This document shows positions 20,471 to 31,789 of a stretch of DNA of 64,000 bases, in pieces. The position numbers and the translations under genes were made by a program. A model generated the notes under the pieces. That model did not search any database. It was given only the letters and a program-made list of their open reading frames with translations, and was not told the DNA's origin. How positions within the stretch are numbered: position 1 is the first letter of the stretch; each line of letters begins with the position of its first letter. This DNA comes from Theodoxus fluviatilis (lineage: Eukaryota; Mollusca; Gastropoda; Cycloneritida; Neritidae). Location of the stretch: the NCBI GenBank assembly GCA_034096865.1, contig JAWQFJ010001160.1, positions 1 through 64,000 on the forward strand, read 5' to 3'.

Positions 20471-22480
20471 CAACTACTATGAGCATTTCATTCTATCAAA
20501 ATTTCACATCTGAAGTTATGTGAATTGCGTCACTAATTACATAGTCAAGATCCTGTAACTTTGACAAACAGTAAGATACAGTTGTGATTATGAAGCAGGC
20601 GATATGATCCAAACATGCCAAGTTTCAAGGAAGTCAAACTTCAGAGTACAGAAATATGATGTCTGAAATGTAACACATAGCGATGGAAACCTGGAAACAG
20701 AAAACTGCTTTGAAGTTTTCATACCTCATTATGACAGCTGACTGTTGGTGTCTTCCTCCCATTTGTTTACAGTGAAATACCTACTTCCCCCAGAAACAAA
20801 GCATACAGTCGTTTTCTACATTGAATTCACTACAAAAAGAGAAGAAAAACACTTTCAACCATTATCACAATAACGATTTTTTAAAACTGGGTACTACTAC
20901 CTAAACCTAAGCTGAAAACAAAGGTCTCACCTTCAACAACACTTGGCAGCATTGGCCCTCCTCTTACAGAGACATGCTCCACGTATTAAAAAAAAAAGGA
21001 GACTGAAAACAAAACTTTTACAAGTAGGCAAACAAGGTTATGCCAAAATGGTGGGAAAGCGTGCGAAAGATTTTTCAAAAACCATCTTCCGAGAACCTAT
21101 CTACCCAGCAACGTACACACATCCACAGGAAAATTGAAGAGGTCATGCGCACATGCACACACATGCACACTTGGGCAGACATCAGGACATTCACACGCAT
21201 GACGAAGCCCAGACAGGCTATGTGTATGAATATCTCACAAGAGTGTGGAATCAAACAACACCAACTTCAATGTCGGACCAGTTCTGAGTAGTGACTTTAG
21301 CTTGAATCATCAGCGTGGCACCATCGGTGTAGCCATGAGCAGAGTTTTGCGTGACAGTTCCTTGCCGAAAGCAGTCGGTTTTCCCCACTGTTCTTCAACA
21401 TCCTCACATGGTAACAAATGCATTTACAGTACACACCTCTACCAAGTTGCAACTCTCGATATAATAGCAGAGTCAGTGTTGAATCAGACACAGACTGGAT
21501 CAAGTATGAAGCGCAAAAAAAATAATTGGGCAAAGATCCCGTGTAAGCAGTCACCAATGATTTGCAAAGTGTCATCTAGGACTACTATCAGTCAAACATC
21601 CATGACAGATTCAGTCTCTGTGACAGACTGACAGATTACAGTTGATATGGCAGCCAGCTCATGTGACAGAGGTTTCTACAGTGACCCATTTCTCTGGAGA
21701 GCTTGAGGGCTGTAAATTTTGGCAACCTATCATATTAATCCTCTTCAAATTGGGGGGGAAAAAAACAAACAAAAGTCCAATGCACAACATATCACAGAGG
21801 ATTATGCATATAGATATCACGGGTGATAATTCTGACAGATTCAGTGTATTCCCCCCAGCCTTAATGCCCAAAAGAAATATTTAAACAATCAACAAATTGG
21901 AAGTTTTATGAATACATAGATAATTGTTATTGGCCTGTAAGTCTTGAAGTAAAAATATGATCAACTGATAAAGCTACTGCTTATATCATGAACATTATCT
22001 TGAGTGTAGTGCAGGGCTTTTTTCTGATGCAACAGTAAAAACAAATACAGGCTCAAACCAATAAGAAGAGTCCATGCCTTATAACTCTCAACACAGCACA
22101 AAACTAACACTGGCAAAACAACACTCTCCAGTCTATTCGAAATATTATGAACTTCTTTTTTTAAAATATGGAAATTTCTTTCATTGACAAAATTTATATA
22201 TCTCAACATAATGATACAAGTAAACAACTTTAGCTGCACATGTACAAACCAAATTTGTTGATTCCATTCAAACAACAAGCTTTTATAATTCTGACTCCTC
22301 TCTACTCATTTGCTGCAATGCAAGAATAAGAAAACAATGTTTCTCAATGATACCAACACTGATAATTCTGGAATTAATACGGAGGAACTACTGTTCAAAA
22401 TTGTCCCTTAGTAAATCAACACTTCTGAATGTCATGGGTGGAGGGAAAGGGAAAATAAAGTAGACATGCAGACTCACTGT
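19351..22480. other. No gene recognised; probable CCDC47 3' flank or UTR
   Basis: AT-rich sequence with (AG)n at 19688-19738 and adjoining poly-C and poly-A runs at about 20416-20468. Open frames at 20943-21884 have no domain. TTTATT at about 19806 (AATAAA on the minus strand) is one candidate poly(A) signal for CCDC47, but that would mean a 3-kb 3' UTR and cannot be confirmed. Confidence 0.4.
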
Positions 22481-22895
22481 AGGTAGTTGCTCGGCAATAA
22501 GACCTCACCACAGAGAGATTACTGTGCCAAGAACTATATTTTCTGCAGTATGCCAGTTGGGGGAGACGGAAAATAACACATGCAAATTCACCTTAGGTAT
22601 AATTGCATGCCCATGAGATCCAAAAGGAAAGATCTGCAAGAAAATGAGAGTTCAGCAATCAGACCACCTGGATCCTCACCAAGGAGTGATTACTATGCCG
22701 AGAACCACATTCTCTGCAGTGAGCAGGTAGGGGGAGACGGAAATAACACATGCAAATTCACCATATGCATCAGATCCAAGCAAGCAAGCAAAGGAGGGTT
22801 TAGCAATCAGACAATCAGGAACCTCACCACAGGGCAATTACTATGCGAAGAAGCACAGTCTCTGCAGTGAGCAAGTAGGTGGGGGGGCACTCATC
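22480..22895. repeat. Three diverged tandem copies (about 120-165 bp unit)
   Basis: Blocks GATTACTGTGCCAAGAAC / GATTACTATGCCGAGAAC / AATTACTATGCGAAGAAG, each followed by TCTGCAGT and then GGGGGAGACGGAAA-like sequence, occur at about 22518, 22687 and 22837. The array sits about 100 bases past the CCDC47 stop, so it probably lies in the 3' UTR. Confidence 0.75.
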
Positions 22896-22996
22896 ATCAA
22901 ATTGCTGCAGGGCTTCGCATGAAAAATGCCGTCAAAACTCTGACCACGTTACAGAGATGGTCCAACTTGTTACCATGGCAGTGGGGGGCCTTCACC

Positions 22997-23068
22997 TCAT
23001 GTGGCCTTCACCTTCATCATCTTCATCTTGGGCTGCTTCTTCTTCAGCTCACGGCGGCTGTCACGGTC
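22997..23068 (-). CDS. CCDC47: CCDC47 last coding exon
   Basis: Acceptor GCTTGCAG, then 23 residues (DRDSRRELKKKQ, PKMKMMKVKAT) and TGA. The Lys/Met tail matches the end of vertebrate CCDC47 (KMKQIKVKAM). The segment before it is four to five residues shorter than in vertebrates. Confidence 0.9.
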   Translation of the reverse strand, partial: DRDSRRELKKKQPKMKMMKVKAT

Positions 23069-23329
23069 CTGCAAGCACACAGACACAGTTCCATCAGTCA
23101 GCCAGTCCAATGCTTTGCTTGCTTTGTTGCTCAGGTAGGTGTATTGGGTCAGATCAATGCAAACTCCTCTGTCATTGGAAAACTTGTTCTGTCAAAATAC
23201 AGTTGTGCACATATCAATACTAAGGGACAAAACAAAACAAAACCAAAAATTGTTGTAGTTAAGGTAACATTGCAACAAAGAAGGATGTGTTGGCAAGTCA
23301 ACCTGAATTCTTACAAATACTCTTTAGAA

Positions 23330-23530
23330 GAGGCCAGATTGAACATAAACCAAACTTGCCTTCACTGAAAATGCTTTTAAAAACTTGAATAGTGGATTCC
23401 CTGTGTTCATAGGGCAGGGAAGATGGAACAGCATGTAGTTTGTTGTTCACCATCATTTTTTTTTTAATGGGCGAAAGAAGTTTATGGTAGGCAGGAAAAA
23501 AGGGTGGGTCCGGTTACGGTCACAACAATA
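23330..23530 (+). repeat. Interspersed repeat R2
   Basis: Order of blocks: AGAGGCCAGATTGAACAT, AATAGTGGATTCCCTGTG, GGAACAGCATG, GGTAGGCAGGAAAAAAGGG, ending in GGTTACGGTCACAACAA. The same order is seen at 34890-35115 and 36820-37095, and reversed at 26075-26265 and 32325-32500. About 200-270 bp, non-coding, all in CCDC47 introns or flank. Confidence 0.75.
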
Positions 23531-23539
23531 TTTCTATTA

Positions 23540-23632
23540 CAATAACGATGATGATGATGATGATGATGACGATGACCACGACGATGATGATGATGATATA
23601 TATAAGATGATGATGATGATGATGATGATGAC
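23540..23632. repeat. (GAT)n microsatellite
   Basis: Trinucleotide GAT units with a TATATA interruption. The poly-Asp and poly-Met open frames over it are artefacts. Confidence 0.95.
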
Positions 23633-23739
23633 AATAATTTTTCCACCTGTTATGCATAATCACACTTGGTATATTTCAACCTCTGCAGCCTATTCCCCCT
23701 TTAAGTTGGGTGTAAGATAGGCCCAGCACATCTCAAACT

Positions 23740-23935
23740 TCAATGATCTATGATGACCAGTGGCCTTACATAGCCTACAAAGGCTGACAGTCCATAAAAC
23801 TCCATCCATGCTTCCATCCGTCCTCTATCTATCACCCAACTGTTCTCCACAGCCAAGAGAGCAGATAGAGTTGCCTCTCTTCCCCACAACAAGCATTTCG
23901 CACTATACATGACCCACTGGTGTCGGTTGCAGTGG
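23740..23935 (-). repeat. Interspersed repeat R1, reverse copy
   Basis: Contains TGGCCTTACATAGCCTACAA and AGGCTGACAGTCCATAAAAC followed by (CATC)n, the mirror of the R1 start plus its (ATGG)n lead. Confidence 0.65.
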
Positions 23936-24591
23936 GGCAAGTCACTGGTTCATTTCCAAACTCATTTGCATTGAACAAAAGGTGAAGGGTCATGTAATCC
24001 CTTTTCACAGGGAGAGAAGCTGAGGAGAAGGCAAGTCACACTGGCAATTCTTATTGTCCTCGATCAGAACCTATTCCCAGTGAGCTGGGGATAAGAATGG
24101 AGGCAGGATTCCCAGAAGCAATATAAACGCATCACAGGCAATCCTTTCGAGGGATCTGAGGCACATTTTGTTTCAAAAGGTTTTTACAAAATGTTCAGAT
24201 ATGAGCACTTACAGCGAGCCCCTTCATACCCCAAAGCTTTCCTCCCAATTGAAACTGCCTAAGTAGTTCTTGCCATACAAACTCATCTTTGAATTTCTTT
24301 TAAATAGCTATTGAAATGAAACACATCTCTGGCCTTGCAAGACAATCCCATACGATACATTAGGTTTACTTTAGAGAAACCCACCATTGCTTGATTAGTA
24401 TTTTTTCAGCAATTTCTGTAAAAATGCCCAGAAACATGCGTCTCCAGTCTATACCAGCTAAAAATAGTGCCATCTTCAATGAGCTAGCCCTTTTCTGGTG
24501 GGTAACAAGTATTCTTGCTTAGGCCGAGCACGCACCAGCACAAAACATAAACACCATTAACAGAAACAATAATCATTTATCCTTTGTATCC

Positions 24592-25572
24592 AGACCTGTT
24601 TACCTCATGCTAGTGCAAAGTGTAGTGCTGGCAGCTGAAGTGTGTAGTCAAGGTTGTCAAAAGTGTAGTCTACTATTTTATCAGCATCATAACTAATACA
24701 ATCCAGTTATAATATAAGTAAATATGTGCATGCATTTGTGTGTTTGTGTGTAATATTTATATTAAATTGAGTAGCTTAATAATACATTATGCCTTTAGAA
24801 TCCTGCTGAATTTGTCAGCTGAAGCCAGCAGCACATTTTTGTCAACAATGTTGCAACAGAGAATCGCCTCTGCCTTTGTCACATTCTGCTCCAGCGAATT
24901 TCCAGTCTTTGAGGTCGATGCCCTCTGGAATACACATGAAAATGGCACAAACTTTTCCACACCATTCTCAAACTCTTTGTGAGATCCACTTTCACAATGC
25001 CTGTTGCAATCGTACAATCCTGAATGTCGGATGGAAAAATGTCTTTTGCAGATAGTGCAGATAGTGAATGTTCGACCTTTTCAGGAAGCAATAAGGCAAG
25101 GACACCGCTCATGGTACGACGCACGGTGCTTTTGCCATGCCCTCTTTCTTTCTTTTCCACACAGCAGATGCAGTCTGAGAAACTTCAGATGCTACGACTT
25201 CTTCCTCCTCAGAGGGTTCATGCTGCCTCGTCGGAAGACGCCATCTTTTCTTTTCGTGTGTTTCTTCCCGCGATTGGGAAAACTCTACGCCCTTTTACAT
25301 ACTAACAGAAAGCCAGTAACTGAGAGGATGAGGGTTATGGCAACTCTGGCATGCATGCTGCCAAACGGTACATGCTTTTAAAGAGAGGCAATTGAAAAAA
25401 CCTGAATCGGCATGCATAAAAAATATGCAACGGAAAACAAAATAAACTTGTCAATTATACTGTGTAGCGGTGACCGAGTGAAAAGTGTAGTTTAACTTGG
25501 TTAGGCGTAGAAGCGTAGCCCTGGGGTCAATATCGTAGTTTTCTACACCCAAAGCGTAGGGTAAACAGGTCC
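24592..25572 (-). mobile_element. hAT-like element with 8-bp TSD
   Basis: The ends form inverted repeats (AGACCTGTTTACC at 24592; GGTAAACAGGTCC ending at 25572; one mismatch). They are flanked by TTGTATCC and GTGTATCC, a 7/8-matching 8-bp target duplication typical of hAT elements. The interior encodes a BED-like zinc finger fragment on the minus strand (24787-25095). At 981 bp it is far too short for a full transposase, so it is an internally deleted copy. It sits in the last CCDC47 intron. Confidence 0.8.
24787..25095 (-). pseudogene. hAT-type transposase N-terminal zinc finger fragment
   Basis: Minus-strand frame gives CTICKRHFSIRHSGLYDC, then HCESGSHKEFENG, a C-x2-C..H..H finger of BED/TTF type. 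VTKAEAILCCNIVDKNVLLA follows, matching the next segment of the copy at 33815-34348 (KVIRAEVMMTELIVKTNLP). The frame ends at a stop at about 24787. No catalytic core follows. Confidence 0.75.
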
Positions 25573-25699
25573 GTGTATCCGAAAGTTTCATAATGATTGA
25601 AGCTCAAACAACAGAGTAATATACATTTTTCTTTAAATCAACCAAGTTTGTGCAAATTTGAGTTGGAAACCCCAGGCAGGCCGTTATATTGAGTTGGCA

Positions 25700-25880
25700 A
25701 CGTCAGTCAGAAAAGGGTTAGTGTGCACAACATACAGCTGGACGGCTCCAGCTGAGGCCCCTGGCTGCAGAGCTTTCAGGGCCGACTCCAGTAGCTCAGC
25801 CAGGGGCGGCCCCAAGCAGACAATCTGGCCACCAGGGGGCATGTAGGTCATCCCGGCCTGTCTCTGGTCTTCCAGATCCA
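25700..25880 (-). repeat. 3' tail of the REase-tailed retroelement (family P)
   Basis: Minus-strand translation reads CLGPPLAELLESALKALQ and PGASAG. The same text, with small changes, occurs at 33465-33570, 48845-48950 and 55035-55140. Each time the DNA block CAGTAGCTCAGCCAGGGGC is present. At 48845-49660 this tail lies downstream of a nuclease-like domain, so it is the 3' end of one retroelement family. Confidence 0.65.
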
Positions 25881-26074
25881 TAGATCTCTCAGATATCATC
25901 CTTTACATCAATCAAATCATTCATTTATGGCTATAATCAGTTTAAAAAAGAAAGCTAATGCCAAAAGGAGGTGAAAGAAATGACTAACATTCGTATATTT
26001 GTCTTCTACACATCCTTTCCTTTTCTTCTTTTCTGTGAATTATTAGACATTTTCAATACAGGGATGAGAGAAAG

Positions 26075-26265
26075 AAAAGAAAAAAACATGTTGTGGTTAT
26101 AGTAACCCAACCAATCCTTTTTCTTTTCCAACCCTTAACTTTTAAAAAGAAAAAAGAGAGAGTGAGAAAAAGTTTATGGTAAACAACAAACTTCATACCA
26201 TTCCATCTACCATGCCCTACAAGCATGCTTTTTCAGCGAAAGAAAAACTTGATTTATTTTCAACC
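26075..26265 (-). repeat. Interspersed repeat R2, reverse copy
   Basis: Carries GTTATAGTAACCCAACCAA, TTTATGGTAAACAACAAAC and CATACCATTCCATCTACC, the mirror of the R2 3' half. Confidence 0.6.
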
Positions 26266-26472
26266 TGACTTCTTCAAAAACAAAAAAGTGTAATTTATTT
26301 TACAGTTCAGGACACTTACAGACCCTATTATCCCCCACCCCACCGGCATATTTGTGCTCAAAACATCTTTGCCTTTCTTTCTTTTAGTTGAATTAGACAT
26401 AGAGACAAACGAAAGAAAGAAGAAACAAGGATTTCATCAGGTCAGGACAGGTGAGAAGGCAAAGACCCTCAC

Positions 26473-26640
26473 CTCCAGCTTGCGCGCTTTCTCAGGGTCC
26501 TCCTCCTGCAAGAGACGCTCCTTCTCTGCACGGCGCTTCTCCTCCTTGCGAGCCTGGGCTGCCTCCATGCGCTGCGAGTGCGCTGCCTTCAGGAACTTCT
26601 CCTCAGCCTTCTGCCTGTTGCGCTCTGCCTTGCTGCGTGC
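26473..26640 (-). CDS. CCDC47: CCDC47 exon, coiled-coil region
   Basis: 56 residues in phase 0 at both ends, donor GTGAGG, acceptor CCACTGCAG. It encodes [40 protein letters not shown] and [11 protein letters not shown], which matches the charged C-terminal coiled coil of CCDC47 almost residue for residue. In the PAT complex this part reaches toward the ribosome and translocon on the cytosolic side. Confidence 0.95.
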
Positions 26641-27599
26641 CTGCAGTGGTCAGTGGCACCAATGTCAACATCAACAACATCAACAGCTGTGGCAACAAGG
26701 TTGCAGTTTTGGTTTCGGAGTGTAGTGGCTCAATGTTGCTGAAGATATTTTGCTATGCCATGAATAGTGTATTGATGTATGCTGCAGTCTGTTGGGGAGG
26801 TACTATCAGCAAGAAAGATGTCTGACATACTCAACAGATTTATCAAGAAGGCACAATAAATACCTGTAGAAACTTTCAGCCAGATCCACCAAAACTGAGT
26901 GTGAAAGAAGGCATTTATCATCCATTGCACTCTTTCAAGGCTGCAGGTGTTTCAAACTGAGCCACATGATATCATCTGAGCATTGCTTTTCTTAGAAGCA
27001 ATGATGCTCCACAGAATGTGATATTACACCAAACTCCGAAAAAATTAGGAATGGTCGACTCTTGAAAAGGGAAAATGCTTATCGCGAACCAGTTCGCGAC
27101 TACCACGGAAAGGGTTAGGAATTTTTGTTAAAATTTGGTATGATTTCAATGACATTGGTGCAGGAGGCAAGTATGACAACCATAGACCTATCCTCATCTT
27201 ACCCAAGCTGACTGTACACATTCTCTGCTCAAAACAAACTGACCTTAGGACAATGGCTATATCCACTCTCAAGAGGGAAAGGATTAACCATTACTAACCA
27301 AAGCATTGAGTTCATGTTTCTGTCCATCATCCAGCATCTTTATCTCTCCATCCACCCAACTGTCTGTCAATAAATCTTTCCCTCCATTCTCTGTGCCTAT
27401 GATTCTATCAATTTGTTCATCTATCCAACCATCCTTATTCTGACCTGTCAAGGGAAAACCAGAGTCAAGTCACGGAGAGGCTATTGCTGTATGGCTAAGA
27501 AAAGAATGGTTGAAGTCTACCTAAGGTGAAATGAGTTTTTGGCAATTTCTGATTGTTTATCATGTAACACAGAGTATGAGTATACAACTTCCTGGGAAG
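26641..27599. other. Intron, no gene recognised
   Basis: Contains a small palindrome (TCGCGAACCAGTTCGCGA near 27079) and CATC-rich sequence at 27320-27430 that resembles the microsatellite next to R1. Open frames here have no domain. Confidence 0.4.
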
Positions 27600-27750
27600 C
27601 GGGACGGCTGATGGTCTTCAGAGGAAGATCCTCCCGTCTTAAAGTGTATGGGCCCTGACTTCCTGACACTCTCAGGGGTTGGGGGGTGGGGGTGGGGGGC
27701 AGGGCCACATGTGTTCTTCAGCCGTCCAAAGGGACCATGCACACCTGGTA
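27600..27750 (+). repeat. Family P upstream block, diverged
   Basis: Contains CTTCCTGACACTCTCAGGGG and GGGCCACATGTG, as in the better copy at 62150-62293. Confidence 0.5.
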
Positions 27751-28302
27751 ATCTGCCTTGCAAACTAGTAGACAGGAAGAAGATGGAACTGTGATCTGCC
27801 TTGCAAACTAGTAGACAGGAAGGAGATGGAACTGTGATCTGCCTTGCAAACTAGTAGACAGGAAGGAGATGGAACTGTGATCTGCCTTGCAAACTAGTAG
27901 ACAGGAAGGAGATGGAACTGTGATCTGCCTTGCAAACTAGTAGACAGGAAGGAGATGGAACTGTGATCTGCCTTGCAAACTAGTAGGAAGGAGATGGAAC
28001 TGTGATCTGCCTTGCAAACTAGTAGACAGGAAGGAGATGGAACTGTGATCTGCCTTGCAAACTAGTAGACAAGAAGGAGATGGAACTGTGATCTGCCTTG
28101 CAAACTAGTAGACAGGAAGGAGATGGAACTGTGATCTGCCTTGCAAACTAGTAGACAGGAAGGAGATGGAACTGTGATCTGCCTTGCAAACTAGTAGACA
28201 GGAAGGAGATGGAACTGTGATCTGCCTTGCAAACTAGTAGACAGGAAGGAGATGGAACTGTGATCTGCCTTGCAAACTAGTAGACAGGAAGGAGATGGAA
28301 CT
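27750..28302. repeat. Minisatellite, 13 copies of a 43-bp unit
   Basis: Unit GATCTGCCTTGCAAACTAGT plus AGACAGGAAGGAGATGGAACTGT-type remainder, repeated 13 times with almost no variation. One unit (27968) is shortened by four bases. Each unit has a SpeI site. It lies in the CCDC47 intron between the coiled-coil exon and the exon at 30997. Confidence 0.95.
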
Positions 28303-28339
28303 GCTTGTGGTATTGTCACACCCCAGGGACTGCCCCTTG

Positions 28340-28440
28340 GGTACCCTCCACTGCACCCTCTTCCCTTGTAGCCCTCTTCCCTTGTAGCCCTCTTCCCTTG
28401 TAGCCCTCTTCCCTTGTAGCCCTCTTCCCTTGTAGCCCTC
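28340..28440. repeat. Tandem repeat, 16-bp unit
   Basis: Six units of CTCTTCCCTTGTAGCC-type sequence directly inside the reading frame of the retroelement fragment at 28440-28550. The amplification arose within that fragment. Confidence 0.9.
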
Positions 28441-28550
28441 TTCATCCAGATCCAGCAAGAAGCCCTCTCGGCTGCTTCAGCCATGGCCCTCAGGTACTTT
28501 GTTGACTGCCTCTTTGGGAGGCCAAGCTGCCTGTAGACTTTTTGCACATA
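28440..28550 (-). pseudogene. Retroelement C-terminal fragment (family P)
   Basis: Minus strand reads RQLGLPKRQSTKYLRAMAEA followed by AERASCWIWMKR. This is the end of the nuclease-like C-terminal domain also found at 30590-30905 and 48845-49380. Too short to be functional. Confidence 0.65.
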
Positions 28551-29590
28551 TTGTTAGGACTTTAACAAATTTCACTTAGAAATAGATTGTTAAAAAATTT
28601 GGGGTGGGGTGGTGGTCATTGTGTTAACTGCCGGCGTTGTTTTAAGCTAACTGACTGAACATATCTTTTCCTTGTGCTTTCCTATGTACAAATTCTTTTT
28701 AACAGCAAAGAGCAAGTTTAGTGGAAAGAAACGAACAAAGAAATGCTGAACATAGTCGTTGAGGATGCGTAAGTTCATATGATACTACGTATTTGCATAA
28801 TTTTCCTTGTTGTAAGGGGAAAATCAAATTCAGAGAACTAGACTTAAATTCATAGCTCCAGTACTTTTAAAGTTTCTTAAATTCAAAAGCTGTCTATTTT
28901 CCTGCGATTTCTGGAATAAGATGCACTAAAAATACCGAGTCTTGAATGTGTTAAAACCTATGGCTTCAGGGTAATGGAACTTGACAACCTGGGATGGTAG
29001 TCCATCTAGGAAAGGAAAACTCCGATTTCAAAGATATCTAGAGAAACCCAGATTTTTCCCGGCCCTGGGATAGAACCATGGCACGGCACCTTGCACATTT
29101 TCAAACCAAAATGCATGCTCACCAATCTCCGCCTGTCAAAAGACAGGGTTTCAGCAAGTGAATAGAGGCTGAGGGGCTGACTGTGCACTCATGCAAGATG
29201 GGGAGAGCACTGGAGGATGGGCTGCCAGGAACAGGTGATCTTGATATTTTATACAAGATGCAAGGAACAACCAAGCCAGAGTTGCTTTGGCAGTCAAATG
29301 TTTATCTAAACATTAATCTGGCAACTCCTGCGACATCACTGGTGCCAAACCATAGTGGCGCTGCCATTCCTTTGGGTCCAGGAGTGGCACAGAGAAGAGG
29401 GAGCTACTGCGTGGACAACAGCTGCTTCTCCAAACATCAGGCCCATGCCTGTGCCCAGAGAGGCCACTCCAGCTTTGCTGAATGGAGTCGAAAAAGATTA
29501 GCGCTTGCTTGCTTGCTTGTTGGCCCATTTTGTGTCTCTGGCACAGCAAATTATCTGTGAAATCACATGTGGCTCCACAACCCATCTGGA
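28551..29590. other. Intron, no gene recognised
   Basis: No domain in any frame. The open frame at 29183-29560 lacks splice signals and similarity. Confidence 0.4.
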
Positions 29591-30010
29591 GGCTCAAAGT
29601 CTGTGGCAGTGGGGACTCAGGAACTCAGTTGTTGTCGGTGTAGGTCGATGGCGCTGCTCTCTTGCAGTGAGGAGTTTTTTACATCTGGCCTTGAAGTGGG
29701 TGGCAGCTTGGTGGACCATGGCTCGCCAGCGTTCTCAATTTCTGGCAATTCCTTTAACTCCCTTGGTTTGATCATGCACCAGTTGAGATGGGCTTTGAGG
29801 GGTGTCTTTGTAGCGTTTTTTTGGTCTGCCTTGGCGTCTCTTGCCACACACGTTAGCCATACACTAGACGTCTGGGCAGGCCGAGTTCCTCCATGCAAAT
29901 GACAGAGTTGGGCCTTGATGAGCATGGATTCAATGCTGGGTCATCCTGCCTGGTCCAGAACCTCAATGTTACCAATGTGGTCTTGCCACTGGATGCCTAG
30001 AATGGAGTGG
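29590..30010 (-). pseudogene. RTE-like LINE C-terminal fragment
   Basis: Read on the minus strand, with frameshifts, it gives MTQH-type text, ACPDV, GRPKKRYKDT and a WRAMVHQAATHFKA-type end. These are the late motifs of RTE-type ORF2 proteins. It lacks the RT core. It lies in the 4.4-kb CCDC47 intron. Confidence 0.65.
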
Positions 30011-30049
30011 AGTGCTCACAGATGAATTTTTCAGGCTTTTTTGTTGTTG

Positions 30050-30215
30050 TTTGAGAATAACACCTGTCACAGAAACAGGCTGTGCCAAACAAGCACCTTC
30101 AGATGCAACCACTGTGACAAGGACTGCCACTCCAAGACTGGCCTACACAGCCACGGCAGAATCTGCAATGGTACTAGTCCAGGGCCACAATCCACAGTCA
30201 GGCACAACTGACTGA
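30050..30215 (+). pseudogene. RTE-like LINE terminal zinc finger fragment
   Basis: Plus strand encodes FRCNHCDKDCHSKTGLHSHG followed by RICNG, a C-x2-C..H..C finger that closes some RTE-like ORF2 proteins. It stands in opposite orientation to the fragment at 29590-30010, so the two are separate insertions or an inverted pair. Confidence 0.65.
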
Positions 30216-30279
30216 GGCCCACTACTACAAAATTGACTTAACCTTGTTTTTTTTACGGCAGGTCACAAAGAATATACAT

Positions 30280-30970
30280 CTGTGTCGAGGGGTGTTCAAA
30301 TCCACTCACTCGCTCGCCCCAGGCAAGTAAAAATTTCCTCAGGCTAGATAAAACTGCAAAGTTGCTCGCCCGACGGGTGAGTAAACATATATATAAGAAG
30401 AGCGCTTTGATGCTGGTTCCAACTGTAATACTTATCAACTCGCCTCTGTGGCTTGATAACAAGTCTTATCGTCTGCTGTGATGTCCACCAAGTTTCTGTC
30501 TATGCAATAACACACTGTAAACTTTCCATCATGCAGACGATTGGTTCACGAGAAGAAAAACTTCAATCTTTGATGTGATTATCATACAGCCCCTGTTGCC
30601 TAGATACCTTCCTCATCAGCTAGATTCCTGTGGTCATTGTGCTTTCGGGGCCTGCTCCTGTAGCACTCGCACAGCCAGCCCCAAGCAGCACTTCTGTGCC
30701 ACCGGGAGGTATCTCTCGATTGGGACATCAAGCCTGTTTAGGCCTTATGTGCCTTCTCCAAATCCACAGTGAGGTAGCTTCAGCAGTGCTTTGCAGTTTC
30801 TCCAGTACCGCGTTTACCTGCCTCGCCTCTGCACCCAGGTCTCTCAGTAGCCCAACCATGGACCCACCAATGACTCCCCTACATCCCACCTCAACTGGGC
30901 GAAAATGTTTCAGAGTAGTAAATGTTCTCTGCAACTTGCCCGTCGGGCTAGTGAACTAACAAACTTGTGA
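30280..30970 (+). mobile_element. hAT-like MITE (family X), interrupted
   Basis: Starts GAGGGGTGTTCAAATCCACT and ends near CTTGCCCGTCGGGCTAG and AACTTGTGAAC. The ends are inverted versions of each other, as in the copies at 44958-46336 and 61490-61940. It has been split by a family P retroelement fragment at about 30590-30905. Non-coding. Confidence 0.7.
30590..30905 (-). pseudogene. Family P retroelement fragment in a MITE
   Basis: Minus strand reads PVEVGCRGVIGGSMVGLLRD and then STAEATSLWIWRRH, matching the nuclease-like domain at 49080-49370 and the tail at 28440-28550. Family P's CTGTAGCAC..CCAAGCAGC block is at the 3' end. Nested inside the family X element. Confidence 0.7.
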
Positions 30971-30996
30971 ACAAGCCTGTGTGCGCGAGAGAGTAC

Positions 30997-31106
30997 CTCC
31001 TTGCTGAGCTGCAGGCGGGACACCTTGTCGATGCAGTAGAAGATCAGCACAGTGAGCGGCTTCATGGCCTCCATGTCCGATGTCTTGGTGTTGCCCTTGC
31101 CAGGGA
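30997..31106 (-). CDS. CCDC47: CCDC47 exon
   Basis: 110 bases: two bases to finish a codon, then PGKGNTKTSDMEAMKPLTVL, IFYCIDKVSRLQLSKE, donor GTACTC. It matches the PGSGNT..DMEALLPLMNMV region of the family. The acceptor (GTGTTGCAG) and the first 19 exon bases are copied six more times in the intron upstream (see 31088-31760). Confidence 0.94.
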
Positions 31107-31760
31107 CTGCAACACACACACCCAGGCACTGCACTAGCACTCTTGGTAACTACACTACACTACACTACACTACAATAATTCTATTACAGGTGTTGCCCTT
31201 GCCAGGAACTGCAACACACACACCCAGGCACTGCACTAGCACTCTTGGTAACTACACTACACTACAATACAATAATTCTATTACAGGTGTTGCCCTTGCC
31301 AGGGACTGCAACACACACACCCAGGCACTGCACTAGCACTCTTGGTAACTACACTACACTACACTACACTACAATAATTCTATTACAGGTGTTGCCCTTG
31401 CCAGGGACTGCAACACACACACCCAGGCACTGCACTAGCACTCTTGGTAACTACACTACACTACACTACAATACAATAATTCTATTACAGGTGTTGCCCT
31501 TGCCAGGGACTGCAACACACACACCCAGGCACTGCACTAGCACTCTTGGTAACTACACTACACTACAATACAATAATTCTATTACAGGTGTTGCCCTTGC
31601 CAGGGACTGCAACACACACACCCAGGCACTGCACTAGCACTCTTGGTAACTACACTACACTACACTACAATACAATAATTCTATTACAGGTGTTGCCCTT
31701 GCCAGGGACTGCAACACACACACCCAGGCACTGCACTTGCACTCACAGGAGTTACAACAC
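31088..31760. repeat. Tandem array duplicating a CCDC47 3' splice site
   Basis: Seven units of 97 or 102 bp, starting at 31088, 31190, 31287, 31389, 31491, 31588 and 31690. Read on the minus strand, each has GTGTGTGTGTTGCAG followed by TCCCTGGCAAGGGCAACAC. The first unit is the genuine exon boundary; the other six are decoys, one with TTCCTGG. The rest of each unit is ACTAC-rich and ends in CTGTAATAG. The 5-bp length difference comes from one ACTAC pentamer. Confidence 0.95.
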
Positions 31761-31789
31761 ACTACAACACAATAAATACAACACTTGGG

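Noticed and set aside
21245..21631. 128-residue plus-strand frame
   Set aside because: No domain or splice context; probably chance within CCDC47 3' flank.
27750..28302. CRISPR-like array
   Set aside because: Units are contiguous with no variable spacers, in an animal intron; it is a minisatellite.
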